DNA of 64,000 nucleotides, from assembly GCA_041602035.1 (NCBI GenBank), contig JBFIHA010000012.1, positions 8,628 through 72,627 of the forward strand, written 5' to 3'. Source of the DNA: JAOTVV01 sp041602035. Lineage in GTDB: Bacteria; Gemmatimonadota; Gemmatimonadetes; Gemmatimonadales; GWC2-71-9. Below the pieces are notes generated by a model. That model was not told the origin of the DNA. It did no database searches and saw only the letters and a list, made by a program, of their open reading frames with translations. The position numbers and the translations under genes were made by a program. Shown here in pieces: positions 37,101 to 45,556 of this stretch (its first letter is position 1; each line of letters starts with the position of its first letter).

Positions 37101-37578
37101 CCAGCTGCCTCAGCTCCTGGCGTCGCTGGTCGAGCCAGCGCTCGAACTCCGGCGCATCGGGTACGTAGAAGCCGGCCAGCAAGTCACCACGGTACAGTTG
37201 TAGCGCTGCCCCCCGATCTCCGCGCCGGAGCGCGTCCTCGAACGCTCGCACGTCGCACCGGAACGCATGCTCCGACAGGCCCACCTCATCGTCGCCCCGC
37301 GTCACGATCACCCCCTCGCCCAGAAACTGGCGCAGACGGTAGAGCGACTGGCGCACGGCGCTGCGCGCGCGGTCCTGCTCCAGCTCCGCCCAAAAGACCC
37401 CGATCAGGGAGTCGCGACGGTGGAAACCACGGGTGGCACCGACGGTGAGAAAGGACAGGAGCCCCAGCAGCTTGGGCCGAGCCAGGACCGCCGCCGTGTC
37501 GGCTTGCTCCGGCGCCACCAGCTCAGCCGGCCCGAGCGCTCGGAACTCGATCAACTGGTCGCGCGAAGAGGCCTGCAT
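34192..37578 (-). CDS. BTAD DNA-binding domain - Ser/Thr kinase - TM - TPR receptor fusion
   Basis: 1128 residues in four parts. (1) Residues 10-105 form a SARP-type winged helix (LIGVFWAELEQDRARSAVRQSLYRLRQ). (2) 106-250 are a BTAD domain. (3) 288-560 are a complete Hanks kinase: GVGGMATVY, K319, HRDIKPGN (410-417), DFG (429-431), SPE. (4) A membrane helix near 575-600 is followed by a TolB/FlgO-like segment (VVVVPFQNRTGD) and a TPR-rich region to the end. A single polypeptide thus has an intact kinase, a DNA-binding domain and an extracytoplasmic sensor. Upstream at 37597-37625 are three heptamers of SARP-site spacing. Confidence 0.88.
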   Translation of the reverse strand: MQASSRDQLIEFRALGPAELVAPEQADTAAVLARPKLLGLLSFLTVGATRGFHRRDSLIGVFWAELEQDRARSAVRQSLYRLRQFLGEGVIVTRGDDEVGLSEHAFRCDVRAFEDALRRGDRGAALQLYRGDLLAGFYVPDAPEFERWLDQRRQELRQLASNAAWEVAEHEAAQGMTNAAGRWSRRARDLAPLDERLLRRVIKLLDRMGDRAGAVREYETFARRMADELELEPSPETRALVERVRERAESVVDGPTASNPPESSSPGSPAPAVPRSAREAGFARAVADRYRIEREIGVGGMATVYLARDVRHERDVAIKVLHPELAEHLGPARFLREIKIAANLTHPHIVPVYDSGSADGQLYYVMPFIAGESLRDRLDREGQVEVDESLRIARDVGEGLAYAHGQGVVHRDIKPGNILLAGGHALVADFGIARSPLLASDSRLTTAGVALGTPLYMSPEQCMDSGEIDGRSDVYGLGCVLYEMLGGEPPFTGPIAEVIVRQHVNSAPRPIVDLRASVPKHVSAAIARALAKAPADRYRTASDFVAALTREDAGLGRVRLRVPRRIVVPVAVSAAVVLVAAIIVGVSQGWLSGTATLDPNRVVVVPFQNRTGDPGLDVLGNLAADWIAQGLQEIEVIEVVPTATAIHPGPDLASVAESSDAGTARAAGEAARAGTVVAGSYYLQNDTLEFQTQIIDVSEERLLRTVAPIAVEGGASSVALDSLRRRVVMAVAAALDHRLLPSPASSKPPSLEAYRAYLEGHRAFYHGVPLRMRETLEFMYQAVALDSTFADPRFFIVMAHANLGERRAADSNVRLLEPYRSRFSPYQRAALDWLAAGLRGDRVAALQAARARGSAVDLAVEALRSNRPNESIEILTDIDNLSTFYFQWQTLMEALHMVGAYSRELAETRRGREVYPDRLRILNHELRALAALGRSDEVERRLGETLLLPREDVVTAVGVMVEVAAELRAHGFREASLGVAERAVQWFRARPAEEAATVYYQVGLAVALYQAERWDEAEALFREAAAATPRDVMVQGYLGLLAARRGDREEALAISDRLDGMADPYDFGREEYVQASIAAQLGDLDRAMVLLRDAYARGRPFEIFLHRDMDLEPLRDYPPFQEFLAPKG

Positions 37579-37596
37579 CCGACGTGGCCCTCCCGG

Positions 37597-37639
37597 GAGA
37601 CGGGGGGGAGACGGCCTGGAGACGGGGCTCGCCTAGCCT
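37597..37639. promoter_or_regulatory. SARP-like heptamer operator and -10 for divergent DUF4097 gene
   Basis: GAGACGG occurs at 37597-37603, 37608-37614 and 37619-37625, exactly 11 bp apart (4-bp spacers). Eight bp after the last copy is TAGCCT (37634-37639), a possible -10 of the plus strand. SARP activators are known to bind heptameric direct repeats at 11-bp intervals, with the 3' copy 8 bp from the -10. A fourth GAGACGG lies at 37658. The array is also only 19 nt upstream of the BTAD-kinase start on the other strand. Confidence 0.6.
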
Positions 37640-37747
37640 GTCGCAAAGGTAGACGCCGAGACGGCACAAGCCAAGGAGGTCACCATGTACGCCAGATCTT
37701 CACCCCATGACCGACGATTTCAAGTGAACACCAGCAGGGAGGCGACG

Positions 37748-38590
37748 ATGAGACGGACACTCCAAGCGGGCGGCATTGCCCTCGTGATGGCCTGGTCGAT
37801 GGCGTGCGGCGACGTCAACATCAATGGACCGGACTGGCCCACGTGGCCGCCCAAGGACAACCCGGCGGGTCAGGTGCGCGTGCCCTTCGAGTGGCAGGGC
37901 CAGGTCGCGCCGGGTAGGCACATCGAAATCAAAGGAATCTCGGGAGACATTCGCGCCGTCAGGGCGGCGGGCAGTGACGTGGTGGTCAAGGCCAACAAGA
38001 TCGGTCAGCCGAGCGACGTCGCGGCCGTGAGCATCGACGTCGTGTCCCATGCGCTCGGCGTCACGCTCTGCGCCGTCTACCCCGACGTCGCGGGCCTGCC
38101 GCCCAACAGCTGCGAGCCGGGGCTAGGCGGGAACATGTCGGTCCGGGACAATGGTCACGGGGTGGACGTGGAGTTCACCGTCGAGGTTCCCGACGGCGTG
38201 ACCTTCGTCGGCCGCAACGTGACCGGCGACATCGTGGCGACCGGTCTCCACAGCGACGCGTTCGTGAGCACCACGTTCGGGGACGCCCGTGTCAGCACCA
38301 CGCGGCTCGCCACCGCCACATCGGTGTCGGGATCGGTCATCGCCTCCATCGGGCTCGCCGATTGGGGACGGAACCTCGAGTTCACCACCATGACCGGCGA
38401 CGTCACGGTCACCATCCCCGCCGCCACCAACGCGCGGGTCCAGGCAAGCGTCATGTCGGGCAGCATCACGTCCGACTTTGCGCTCACCCAGGGGTCGCCG
38501 CGCGACCGGAGCGGCACGATCGGGGGCGGCGGGCCGTTGTTGAAGCTCTCCACGATGAATGGGGACATCGCACTCAGACGGGGCGGCTAG
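37748..38590 (+). CDS. DUF4097-like beta-repeat lipoprotein
   Basis: 280 residues with a lipobox (AWSMAC) and a repetitive beta-strand body in which short motifs recur: ISGDIRAVRA, VTGDIVATGL, VSGSVIASIG, MTGDVTVTIP, MSGSITSDF, MNGDIALRR. This is the parallel-beta/adhesin-like DUF4097 pattern. Role unknown, probably in the periplasm or outer membrane. The ATG at 37748 has GGGAGG 6 nt upstream. It is divergent from the BTAD-kinase operon and is the likely target of the heptamer array. Confidence 0.82.
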   Translation: MRRTLQAGGIALVMAWSMACGDVNINGPDWPTWPPKDNPAGQVRVPFEWQGQVAPGRHIEIKGISGDIRAVRAAGSDVVVKANKIGQPSDVAAVSIDVVSHALGVTLCAVYPDVAGLPPNSCEPGLGGNMSVRDNGHGVDVEFTVEVPDGVTFVGRNVTGDIVATGLHSDAFVSTTFGDARVSTTRLATATSVSGSVIASIGLADWGRNLEFTTMTGDVTVTIPAATNARVQASVMSGSITSDFALTQGSPRDRSGTIGGGGPLLKLSTMNGDIALRRGG

Positions 38591-38601
38591 GTGCCCCCGA
38601 G

Positions 38602-38638
38602 GCGAACCCGCGCCGCGAGAGAACGGGCGCGGGTTCGC
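38602..38638. terminator. 13-bp hairpin between convergent DUF4097 and RND genes
   Basis: Perfect stem GCGAACCCGCGCC (38602-38614) with GGCGCGGGTTCGC (38626-38638), loop of 11 nt, located 11 nt after the DUF4097 stop. It is followed by a pyrimidine-rich tract (CTCTTCCTTCCTCC) on the plus strand. Confidence 0.75.
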
Positions 38639-38670
38639 ACCACCGCCCTCTTCCTTCCTCCTCCCTCCGA

Positions 38671-38710
38671 CCTACCGCCGTTCCACCCTACCGCCCGACG
38701 CCCCGTCTCA
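38671..38710. repeat. Octamer array (reverse orientation) abutting the RND gene stop
   Basis: Plus-strand units CCTACCGC (38671), CGTTCCAC (38679), CCTACCGC (38687), CCGACGCC (38695), CCGTCTCA (38703). Read on the minus strand these are GCGGTAGG-type octamers beginning at the TGA stop (38710-38708) of the RND permease gene. Confidence 0.65.
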
Positions 38711-41700
38711 AGCTTCGAAACTCACCCGATACAGCAACGAATACAGGATCGGCACGAACCCCAAGGTGAGGACGGTGGCGAACGCCAACCCGAAGATGAT
38801 GGCGATCACCATGGGCTCCCACATCGGTCCCCCGCCTACCCAGAGCGGCAGCAGGCCGCCAACCGTGGTCGCAGTCGTCAACAGAATGGGCCGCAGGCGG
38901 CGTTGCGCCGCTTCGAGAATGGCGTCGGCCGGCGCCCGCCCGTGTTCCGTCTCCTCGATGCGGATCCGGTCCAGGAGCACGATGGCATTGTTGATCACGA
39001 TGCCGATGAGCGCGATCACGCCGAGGAACGTCATGAACCCGAAGTAGGACTGGGTGACGAGCAGCCCTACCACCACGCCGATCAGCGCCAGCGGCACCGT
39101 CAGCACGATGATCAGCGGCTTGCGAAGCGAGTTGAACTGCCCCACCAGCAACATCACGATGATCAGGAGCGCAATGGGCATCTTGGCATTGATCGAGGCC
39201 TGGGACTTGGTCGACTCCGCCACCTCGCCGCCGACCTCGAACCGATATCCGAGCGGCAGCGCCTCGGCTCGCTCATCCAGCCAGGGCCGAAGCTTGGCCA
39301 TGACGGCGGCTGCCGTGACCCCGGGCTCCAGCTCGGATTGGATGTTCACGGTGCGCAGCCGATCGCGACGCAGGATTTTGGACGGTTGCCACACGACCTC
39401 GAGATCGGCCACCTGCCGGAGCGGCACCGATTGCCCGGTCACTTGGGAGTAAACGTTGAGTCCCTCGATCTTGCCGAGATCCTCGCGATCGGCCGAGACC
39501 GATCGCAGCGTCACAGGGATGATCTTGTCGTCTTCCCGGTATTGTGTTGTCTCAATGCCGGACAGTACGGTCTGGAGCGAGACGGCGACATCCCGGTTCG
39601 AGACACCCGCCCGCCGCGCGCGCGCCCCGTTCACGTTGACCAGGATCTTCTTGGTCCGCCGCCCCCAATCGTCGGTGACGTTGCGCGTACCGGCCAGCCC
39701 GTTGATCTGTGCTTTGACCTCGTCCACCAGATCGAAAATCACGTCAACCTCGCGACCGGACACGCGGATCTCGATCGGGGCGTTGACCGGCGGTCCCAGG
39801 ATGGCCGGCTTGAACGTCGCCGTGACATCGGGCATCTGGTCAAGCACGAACCGCTCGAGCCGAGGAATCATCGCCTCGACGGCGGCGCGCGAGCTGGTGT
39901 TCAGCATGACGTAGGCGTACTCGGAGCTGGGCTGCTCCGGCGCGTAGTTCAGTGCGTACCGCGGTGCGCCTTCGCCGATGAAGCTCACCCAGTTCTCCAC
40001 CGTGTGTCCGTCGTTTGCGCCCCCGTCCCCATGCAGCTCGTCCTGGATGAACCGGTCCAGCTGGCGCACCACCTGCTCCGTGCGCTGGATGGGCGTGCCA
40101 ATGGGCAAGGCAATGTCGCCGGTCAGGAGGGCGCGGTCCGACGGCGGGAAGAAGATGTTGGGAACGAACCGGAACCCCATCATGGCCAGGACGAACGTCC
40201 CCGCGATGCCGGCCAGTGCGGCCGGTCGGTGTCGGAGTCCCCACAGCAACGTGCGGCGGTAGCGCCGATACAGGGGCGTGTCGAAACCCGTCGGTGCCCG
40301 ACGACGCACCTGAAGAAACCGATGGGCTAGCATCGGAATCATGGTGAGCGACAGCACCCAGGACGATAACAGCGTGATCGTCACCACCTTGAACAGTGGC
40401 GCGGTGTACTCGCCGGCCTCCGACTCCGCGAGGAAGATGGGCAAGAAGGCCGCGGCGGTCGTGAGGGACGAGGTGAGCAACGGAATGCGCAACTCGGCCG
40501 CCGAATCCACGGCGGCCTCGAGCCGTCCCTTGCCCTCCCCCATCTGGGTCTGAATCGACTCCGACATCACGATCGCGTTGTCCACGAGCATCCCCAACGC
40601 GATGATGAGGGAAGCGAGTGACATCTGATCGAGCCCGATACCCAAGATCGCCATGACGAGCATCGACGTGAGCATCGTCATGGGAATGAGCGACGACACG
40701 ACGAGACCCGTGCGAAGGCCCAGGGCCACCAGGGCCACGAAGATCACGACCGCGATCGCCTGCAGCATGTTGCCCACGAAGTCGTCGATCTTCCCTTCGA
40801 CGACGTCGGGCTGGAACGCGACGAGATCGAAGTCGACGCCGATCGGATACTCGGCCTGCACCCGGTGGTAGACCGCTCGGACGTCTGCACCCAGCTCGAC
40901 GATGTTCCCACCCTCACGCAGCGAGATCGCGAGCGCCAACGCGCGCGTGCCCGACGCGCGCGCCAGCGTTTGCGGTGGGTCCACGTATCCGCGCTCGACG
41001 ATGGCGATGTCCTGGAGTTGGATGACCTGGTTCGATCCCGGAAGGCGAATCACGCTGCGTCGCAGATCCTCGACCGTCTCGAAGTTCCCGGACGGCTCGA
41101 GCGAGATGCGCTCATCACCCGTGTTGATCTCGCCACCAGGGATGACGATGTTCCGCGATTCGAGAATCGCCTGGAGTTGCCCCGGGGAGAGTCCCAGCTC
41201 CGCCAGCCGGGCGTTGTTGAACTCGACGAAGATCCGTTCTTCCTGGTCGCCGTAGATATCGACCTTCGCCGCCTCCGGAATTCGCAGCAGTTCATCACGT
41301 ACGGCGTCCGCGATATCCTTGAGTTCCGCGTACGTGAAGTCCTCACCGCTGATCGTGATGATGGTCCCGAAGACGTCACCGAACTCGTCGTTCACGATCG
41401 GCCCGATGATGCCCCCTGGAAGATCGGGACGCGCCGCCTCCACCTTGCGGCGGAGATCATCCCAGATCGGCCGCATCTCGGTGTAGCGCGGGAGGATGGT
41501 GACGAACAGAAAGGAGGCGCCGGTCCTGGACTCGCTCGCGACGTAGTCCAGCTCCGGGAGCTGCTGGACCGCCTTTTCGAGCTTGTCGGTGACGAGTAGC
41601 TCGACGCGCTCCGGACTGGCCCCCGGAAAAAACGTCTGCACCAGCGCCATCCGTATGACGAAGCCCGGGTCTTCCGCACGCGGGAGACCGAAGTAGCTGG

Positions 41701-41779
41701 ACAGGCCGGCGAACAGAATCACGACCAGGGCCACGGTCGTGATGCGGTTCTTCTCGATGGCGAGACGGGTGATGCTCAT
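38708..41779 (-). CDS. RND efflux pump permease (AcrB/MexB-like)
   Basis: 1023 residues, full length for the HAE-type RND family: TM1 near residue 15, two large periplasmic loops (about 35-330 and 550-860) and 12 helices. GMLVDNAIVMSESIQ in TM4 carries the acidic proton-relay residue. It drives drug or metabolite export with the adaptor and TolC-like protein encoded just upstream in the same operon. The 12-nt gap to the adaptor gene supports cotranscription. Substrate unknown. Confidence 0.93.
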   Translation of the reverse strand: MSITRLAIEKNRITTVALVVILFAGLSSYFGLPRAEDPGFVIRMALVQTFFPGASPERVELLVTDKLEKAVQQLPELDYVASESRTGASFLFVTILPRYTEMRPIWDDLRRKVEAARPDLPGGIIGPIVNDEFGDVFGTIITISGEDFTYAELKDIADAVRDELLRIPEAAKVDIYGDQEERIFVEFNNARLAELGLSPGQLQAILESRNIVIPGGEINTGDERISLEPSGNFETVEDLRRSVIRLPGSNQVIQLQDIAIVERGYVDPPQTLARASGTRALALAISLREGGNIVELGADVRAVYHRVQAEYPIGVDFDLVAFQPDVVEGKIDDFVGNMLQAIAVVIFVALVALGLRTGLVVSSLIPMTMLTSMLVMAILGIGLDQMSLASLIIALGMLVDNAIVMSESIQTQMGEGKGRLEAAVDSAAELRIPLLTSSLTTAAAFLPIFLAESEAGEYTAPLFKVVTITLLSSWVLSLTMIPMLAHRFLQVRRRAPTGFDTPLYRRYRRTLLWGLRHRPAALAGIAGTFVLAMMGFRFVPNIFFPPSDRALLTGDIALPIGTPIQRTEQVVRQLDRFIQDELHGDGGANDGHTVENWVSFIGEGAPRYALNYAPEQPSSEYAYVMLNTSSRAAVEAMIPRLERFVLDQMPDVTATFKPAILGPPVNAPIEIRVSGREVDVIFDLVDEVKAQINGLAGTRNVTDDWGRRTKKILVNVNGARARRAGVSNRDVAVSLQTVLSGIETTQYREDDKIIPVTLRSVSADREDLGKIEGLNVYSQVTGQSVPLRQVADLEVVWQPSKILRRDRLRTVNIQSELEPGVTAAAVMAKLRPWLDERAEALPLGYRFEVGGEVAESTKSQASINAKMPIALLIIVMLLVGQFNSLRKPLIIVLTVPLALIGVVVGLLVTQSYFGFMTFLGVIALIGIVINNAIVLLDRIRIEETEHGRAPADAILEAAQRRLRPILLTTATTVGGLLPLWVGGGPMWEPMVIAIIFGLAFATVLTLGFVPILYSLLYRVSFEA

Positions 41780-41791
41780 CGGGTCTCCCGG

Positions 41792-42871
41792 CTAGAGGCG
41801 CACGCGGAGGCCGTCAACGATCTGCCCGATCCCCGCCGTCACGACGCGATCGCCATCCTCGAGCCCGTCGAGGATCTCGAGCCCGTCGGTCGTGAGCTCG
41901 CCGACCGCCACCGAGCGGCGACGGGCGATCCCGTATCCCGCCTCCTCAGGCTCGACGACGAACACGAACCGCCCGTGCTGGTCCTCCCCCACGGCCACTG
42001 GGGGCACGACGATCACGTCGCTGCCGCCCGGCGCCGTGAATCGAAACGCCACCTCGGCCGCCATCCCGGATCGGACACCCTCCAGGGATTCGTCCAGGCG
42101 CACCGTGACCGGGAACGTGGCGCCGGTTTCCGTCGCCGCCACGCCCACTTCGGTGACGATCCCCGGGAAGGTTTGCCCGGGAAGCGCATCGAACGTCACG
42201 GTGACCGCGCTCCCTTCCCGAACCTCCGCGATGAGCACCTCCGGTACCGCGACCGCGACCTCCAGATCGGACCCGGACGTGAGCAGCACGACCGTCTGCC
42301 CGGCGCGAACGTTTTGGTTGACTTCGACGTTTACGGCCGCGATGGCACCGGCCTGCGGTGCCGTCAAACGCGCGAACGTGAGCTGCCGCTGTGCAAGTCC
42401 CAGCCGGTTGGTCGCCGACCGCACCTGCTCCGCGGCGGATTCCGCGGCCGTTCGCGCCGCCTCCAGGTCCGTGAGCGACGCGTTGTCGTTCTCGTACATC
42501 CCGCGGACCCGGTCGTAGCTGGCCTGGGCGTTCCGCGCTTCCGCCTCGGCGCGACGGAGCGCCGCCTGGGCATCCTGCCGCTGCAGCCGGTAGTCCTCCG
42601 GATCGAGCGCGGCGATCACCTGACCAGGCCGGACGCGGTCGCCCACACTCACGGCAACCTGCCGGACGGTCCCGCCCACGCGAAAACTGAGCGGCGCCTC
42701 GACTGCCGCTTGCGCGACGCCCGAGAACCGTCGCACCCGCACGCCCCCGCTCTGAAACACCTCGACATAGCGAACCGGCCGCACGATCGGCTCGTCCTCG
42801 GCGTCGCCGCCGCCGCAGCTGAGCGAGCCGACCGCAACACCGACAGCCAGGAGACCGAATGATCGTTTCAT
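41792..42871 (-). CDS. RND periplasmic adaptor lipoprotein (MFP/HlyD family)
   Basis: 359 residues with lipobox GSLSC, N-terminal half-lipoyl segment (APLSFRVGGTVRQVAVSVGDRVRPGQVIAALD), a coiled-coil hairpin (about 85-165, ALRRAEAEARNAQASYDRV), second half-lipoyl, beta-barrel and membrane-proximal domain. It links the inner-membrane pump to the outer-membrane channel. GAGGG lies 9 nt before the ATG at 42871; an in-frame upstream extension would hide the signal peptide. Confidence 0.9.
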   Translation of the reverse strand: MKRSFGLLAVGVAVGSLSCGGGDAEDEPIVRPVRYVEVFQSGGVRVRRFSGVAQAAVEAPLSFRVGGTVRQVAVSVGDRVRPGQVIAALDPEDYRLQRQDAQAALRRAEAEARNAQASYDRVRGMYENDNASLTDLEAARTAAESAAEQVRSATNRLGLAQRQLTFARLTAPQAGAIAAVNVEVNQNVRAGQTVVLLTSGSDLEVAVAVPEVLIAEVREGSAVTVTFDALPGQTFPGIVTEVGVAATETGATFPVTVRLDESLEGVRSGMAAEVAFRFTAPGGSDVIVVPPVAVGEDQHGRFVFVVEPEEAGYGIARRRSVAVGELTTDGLEILDGLEDGDRVVTAGIGQIVDGLRVRL

Positions 42872-42890
42872 GACAAACACCCTCACATGA

Positions 42891-45272
42891 TCAGCGTGGC
42901 GTGCCCATGTCGGCATCCCTGAAATACGCGTCCAACCTCTCGAAGAACGCCCGCCGTTCGTCCTCGCCGGCGAAGATCTGATAGCAGCCCACGGCCCGTT
43001 CGACGTCCACGAAATCGATCAGGAAGTTGTAGACAGCCGTGGCAGCACCGAGCTCGGACACGACGGCAACGTTCTGCGCATCGAGCAGATCGACCAGGCG
43101 GGCCGCTCCCCTCGAGTACGCGTCGGTCACCAGCTCGAGACTCCGCCGAGCTGCCGCGGCTGCATCCCTGGCAAGCTGGATGTTCGCGTGCGACGCCCCG
43201 GCCCGATGGAGCGCGGATCGAATCCGCTGCTCCACCCGCTGCGCGATTTCGGCGCGCCGGAGCCGGACGCTCTCGAGCTCCCGGCTCACCCGGCTCACGT
43301 CGACCACACGTGCACCGCCCGCCAGGAGCGGCAGGCTCACACTCACCCCCACGCTCCAGTCCAGATCGTCCGCCACTGCCGCACCGGGCGGCAGTCCCGC
43401 CGCGGGATCGGATCCCGCTCCACCGGCGGCAAGCTCGTAGTCCAGGTCGCTGAACAGCGCCACGGTCGGTGCCCAAAAGGCGTTCCTGGCGGACGCGAGC
43501 AGCCGTTGCTGCGCGTCGATGGTCGCATCGATTTCCATGAGCTCGGGCGACGCCGCGAGCCCCTCCTCCACCATGAACGCGCGGAACACGCGGAAGCTGT
43601 AGGGATTCTCGATGTAGTCATGCACGCTCGGCGTGCCACGCATCAACGGGAGATCGTCCATCGTCGCCTCGCGTGGGATGAACGGTTCCTCCAGCGGTCG
43701 TCGCACAATACGGTTGAGGTCGATCTCGGTGACGTTGCGCCGCGAGTTCGCCGTGATCACGGCCTGGCGACCATTGGCAACTTGCGCGTCCCACCGGAAC
43801 ACCTCTCCAGGACTGGCACTGCCGAGGGTCACCCGAACGCGCGCCAGATCGAGGTTGGACCGCGTCACGCCGAGATTCTCGCGCTGAATCCGCTCGAATG
43901 TCTTCGCGCGCAGCAAGTTGAGGTAGGCGATCGCTGCTTCTGCCGCGATGTCGAGCTCCAGCGTCTCGACACTGTACTCCCGCGCTCGCTGCACCGATCC
44001 CTGAATCGACAGGTTGGCCCAGGCTCCCTCGGCAAACAGCAACTGTGTTCCGGAAACGCCTCCGGTGAGCGATCGCTGAGGCTGCGCCCCGAAGCTCGCG
44101 GCGGCGCGGTCTGCATCGATGATGAGTCCGTGACCGCGAAGGTCCACCTGCGGCAAAAGGGTCGAACGCGCGAGCGTCACGTCCTTCTCCCCCGCCGCGG
44201 CGGCGCGCTGCTGCGCCGCCAGTTGGAGGTTGGCATCCACCGCCTCCCTCATGACGCTCTCCAGAGTCACCTCCCGCGCGACACTCTGGCGCACTTCGTT
44301 GATGAGCGTGGCCTCGGTGAGAACGCTGAAGGTCGGGAACACGCCGATCGCACGGGCGGTCTCCATGTTGATGGTGAGTTCCTCGTCTCGTGCGAACTCC
44401 ACCGGTATTGTCGCGGCTTCCTCACCCAGCAGGATGCGCTGCGCATTGAGCGCCACGCGGCGGGCGATGCGAGGGAAGTAGGACTCCCCGTTCAAGCTCA
44501 TGAGCGCGCCCCGCGGAACGTCCTCGATGAAGAACGACAGGGTGGGGAGCGCTCGGTCGCGCAGCGCGGTAAGCAGCCGCTCCGTCTCGCCCTCCTGGAG
44601 GTTCGTGAGCCAGGCGAGGAACACCGCATCGGCGTCATCCGGAAGGCGAGCGAGCGACGCCTCGGTCACCTCGGCGAGCGGCAGGAGTGTGACACGCATC
44701 TCCACCGCCTGCATCGCCTCGTCCAGCCGTTGGCGCAGCTCTGGGACGGCCTCGAGGTAGTACGGATTGGTGAGAATCACGAGATGCTGGAACTCGACGA
44801 CCTCACGGAAGGCCTGGATCTCGCGCAGCACCTGGGTCGGGTGCGTGATATAGACGAGGTTGGGAATGCCACTCCCCCCATCCACTTCTGGGACGCCGAG
44901 GAGGGCTGCGTCCGGGATGTACGGCGCGATCACGGGCTTGGGCAGCGCGCCTCGCCGCACCGCGTCGACCGACCCGATCACTCCCGACGTGATCACCAGG
45001 TCGATGCTCGGATCCTGGAGGAGCCGTGTGGCGGCCGCCCGCACCCCGGCCAGCGTCCAGTCCGCTTCCAGCTGGGCCGAGGCCGGGAACTCGACAGTGA
45101 ATTCCGCGCGCAGGAGATCGGTCAGCTCCCGCTCGAGGAGGGCCAGACCCTCCGCATTGCGGGCCCAGTGGCCGTCCACCACGATCCCGATACGGACAGT
45201 CGGTCTTTCTTGCGCCTGGAGCGGACCGGGGACGAGTGCGACAAACAGGAGCCCTACGAGGAAGCGGTACAT
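42891..45272 (-). CDS. ABC-type substrate-binding-like domain fused to TolC outer-membrane factor
   Basis: 793 residues after an ATG at 45272: signal peptide (1-21, ending LQAQ), a periplasmic-binding-protein-like domain (about 25-320; TVRIGIVVDGHWARNAEGL; IDLVITSGVIGSVDAVRRG; HLVILTNPYY; DADAVFLAWLTNLQ; INMETARAIG) of the ABC_sub_bind type, then a TolC-like outer-membrane efflux protein (about 350-790; LQLAAQQRAAAAGEKDVTLARSTLLPQVDLR; RSLELVTDAYSRGAARLVDLLDAQNVAV). It is first in the RND operon, so the channel carries its own ligand-binding module. The Shine-Dalgarno is weak. Confidence 0.82.
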   Translation of the reverse strand: MYRFLVGLLFVALVPGPLQAQERPTVRIGIVVDGHWARNAEGLALLERELTDLLRAEFTVEFPASAQLEADWTLAGVRAAATRLLQDPSIDLVITSGVIGSVDAVRRGALPKPVIAPYIPDAALLGVPEVDGGSGIPNLVYITHPTQVLREIQAFREVVEFQHLVILTNPYYLEAVPELRQRLDEAMQAVEMRVTLLPLAEVTEASLARLPDDADAVFLAWLTNLQEGETERLLTALRDRALPTLSFFIEDVPRGALMSLNGESYFPRIARRVALNAQRILLGEEAATIPVEFARDEELTINMETARAIGVFPTFSVLTEATLINEVRQSVAREVTLESVMREAVDANLQLAAQQRAAAAGEKDVTLARSTLLPQVDLRGHGLIIDADRAAASFGAQPQRSLTGGVSGTQLLFAEGAWANLSIQGSVQRAREYSVETLELDIAAEAAIAYLNLLRAKTFERIQRENLGVTRSNLDLARVRVTLGSASPGEVFRWDAQVANGRQAVITANSRRNVTEIDLNRIVRRPLEEPFIPREATMDDLPLMRGTPSVHDYIENPYSFRVFRAFMVEEGLAASPELMEIDATIDAQQRLLASARNAFWAPTVALFSDLDYELAAGGAGSDPAAGLPPGAAVADDLDWSVGVSVSLPLLAGGARVVDVSRVSRELESVRLRRAEIAQRVEQRIRSALHRAGASHANIQLARDAAAAARRSLELVTDAYSRGAARLVDLLDAQNVAVVSELGAATAVYNFLIDFVDVERAVGCYQIFAGEDERRAFFERLDAYFRDADMGTPR

Positions 45273-45367
45273 GGGTAACTCGCGGGAACGAGAAACTCCC
45301 TCCAAAGAACGGGCCGAAATCCCATTGCACAAGGCGAAGAGCGAGCCGGCCGAGCGTGTGAGGCAAG

Positions 45368-45399
45368 CGGTTGGGCAGTTAGCCGGTTGGGCAGTTGGG
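45368..45399. repeat. Two 16-bp repeats in the RND operon leader
   Basis: CGGTTGGGCAGTTAGC (45368-45383) is followed directly by CGGTTGGGCAGTTGGG (45384-45399), each made of two octamers. It lies about 95 nt upstream of the TolC-fusion start. The rest of the 284-nt gap (45273-45556) shows no convincing gene. Confidence 0.7.
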
Positions 45400-45556
45400 G
45401 GATGCTGTGCCGAGCCGTCCGCCTCATCGCCAGGCCACCTCACCGCCTGTTTGGGGTGGCTCAACGCGGTGGACACCAGTTATTGGAACGATCCGCGCGT
45501 AATCACCGAGCTGGACTTGCAGCAGTTCCTCGCGCTGCGCTCACGCCAGGCGGCCA

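Noticed and set aside
38591..40330. Long open frame antisense to the RND permease (579 codons)
   Set aside because: A shadow frame of high-GC coding DNA: composition is biased to Arg/His/Gln, it has no domain, and the permease on the other strand is fully conserved. The same holds for long frames opposite the TolC fusion (43188-45278), purH (2640-4358) and the DUF2723 gene (4082-5761).
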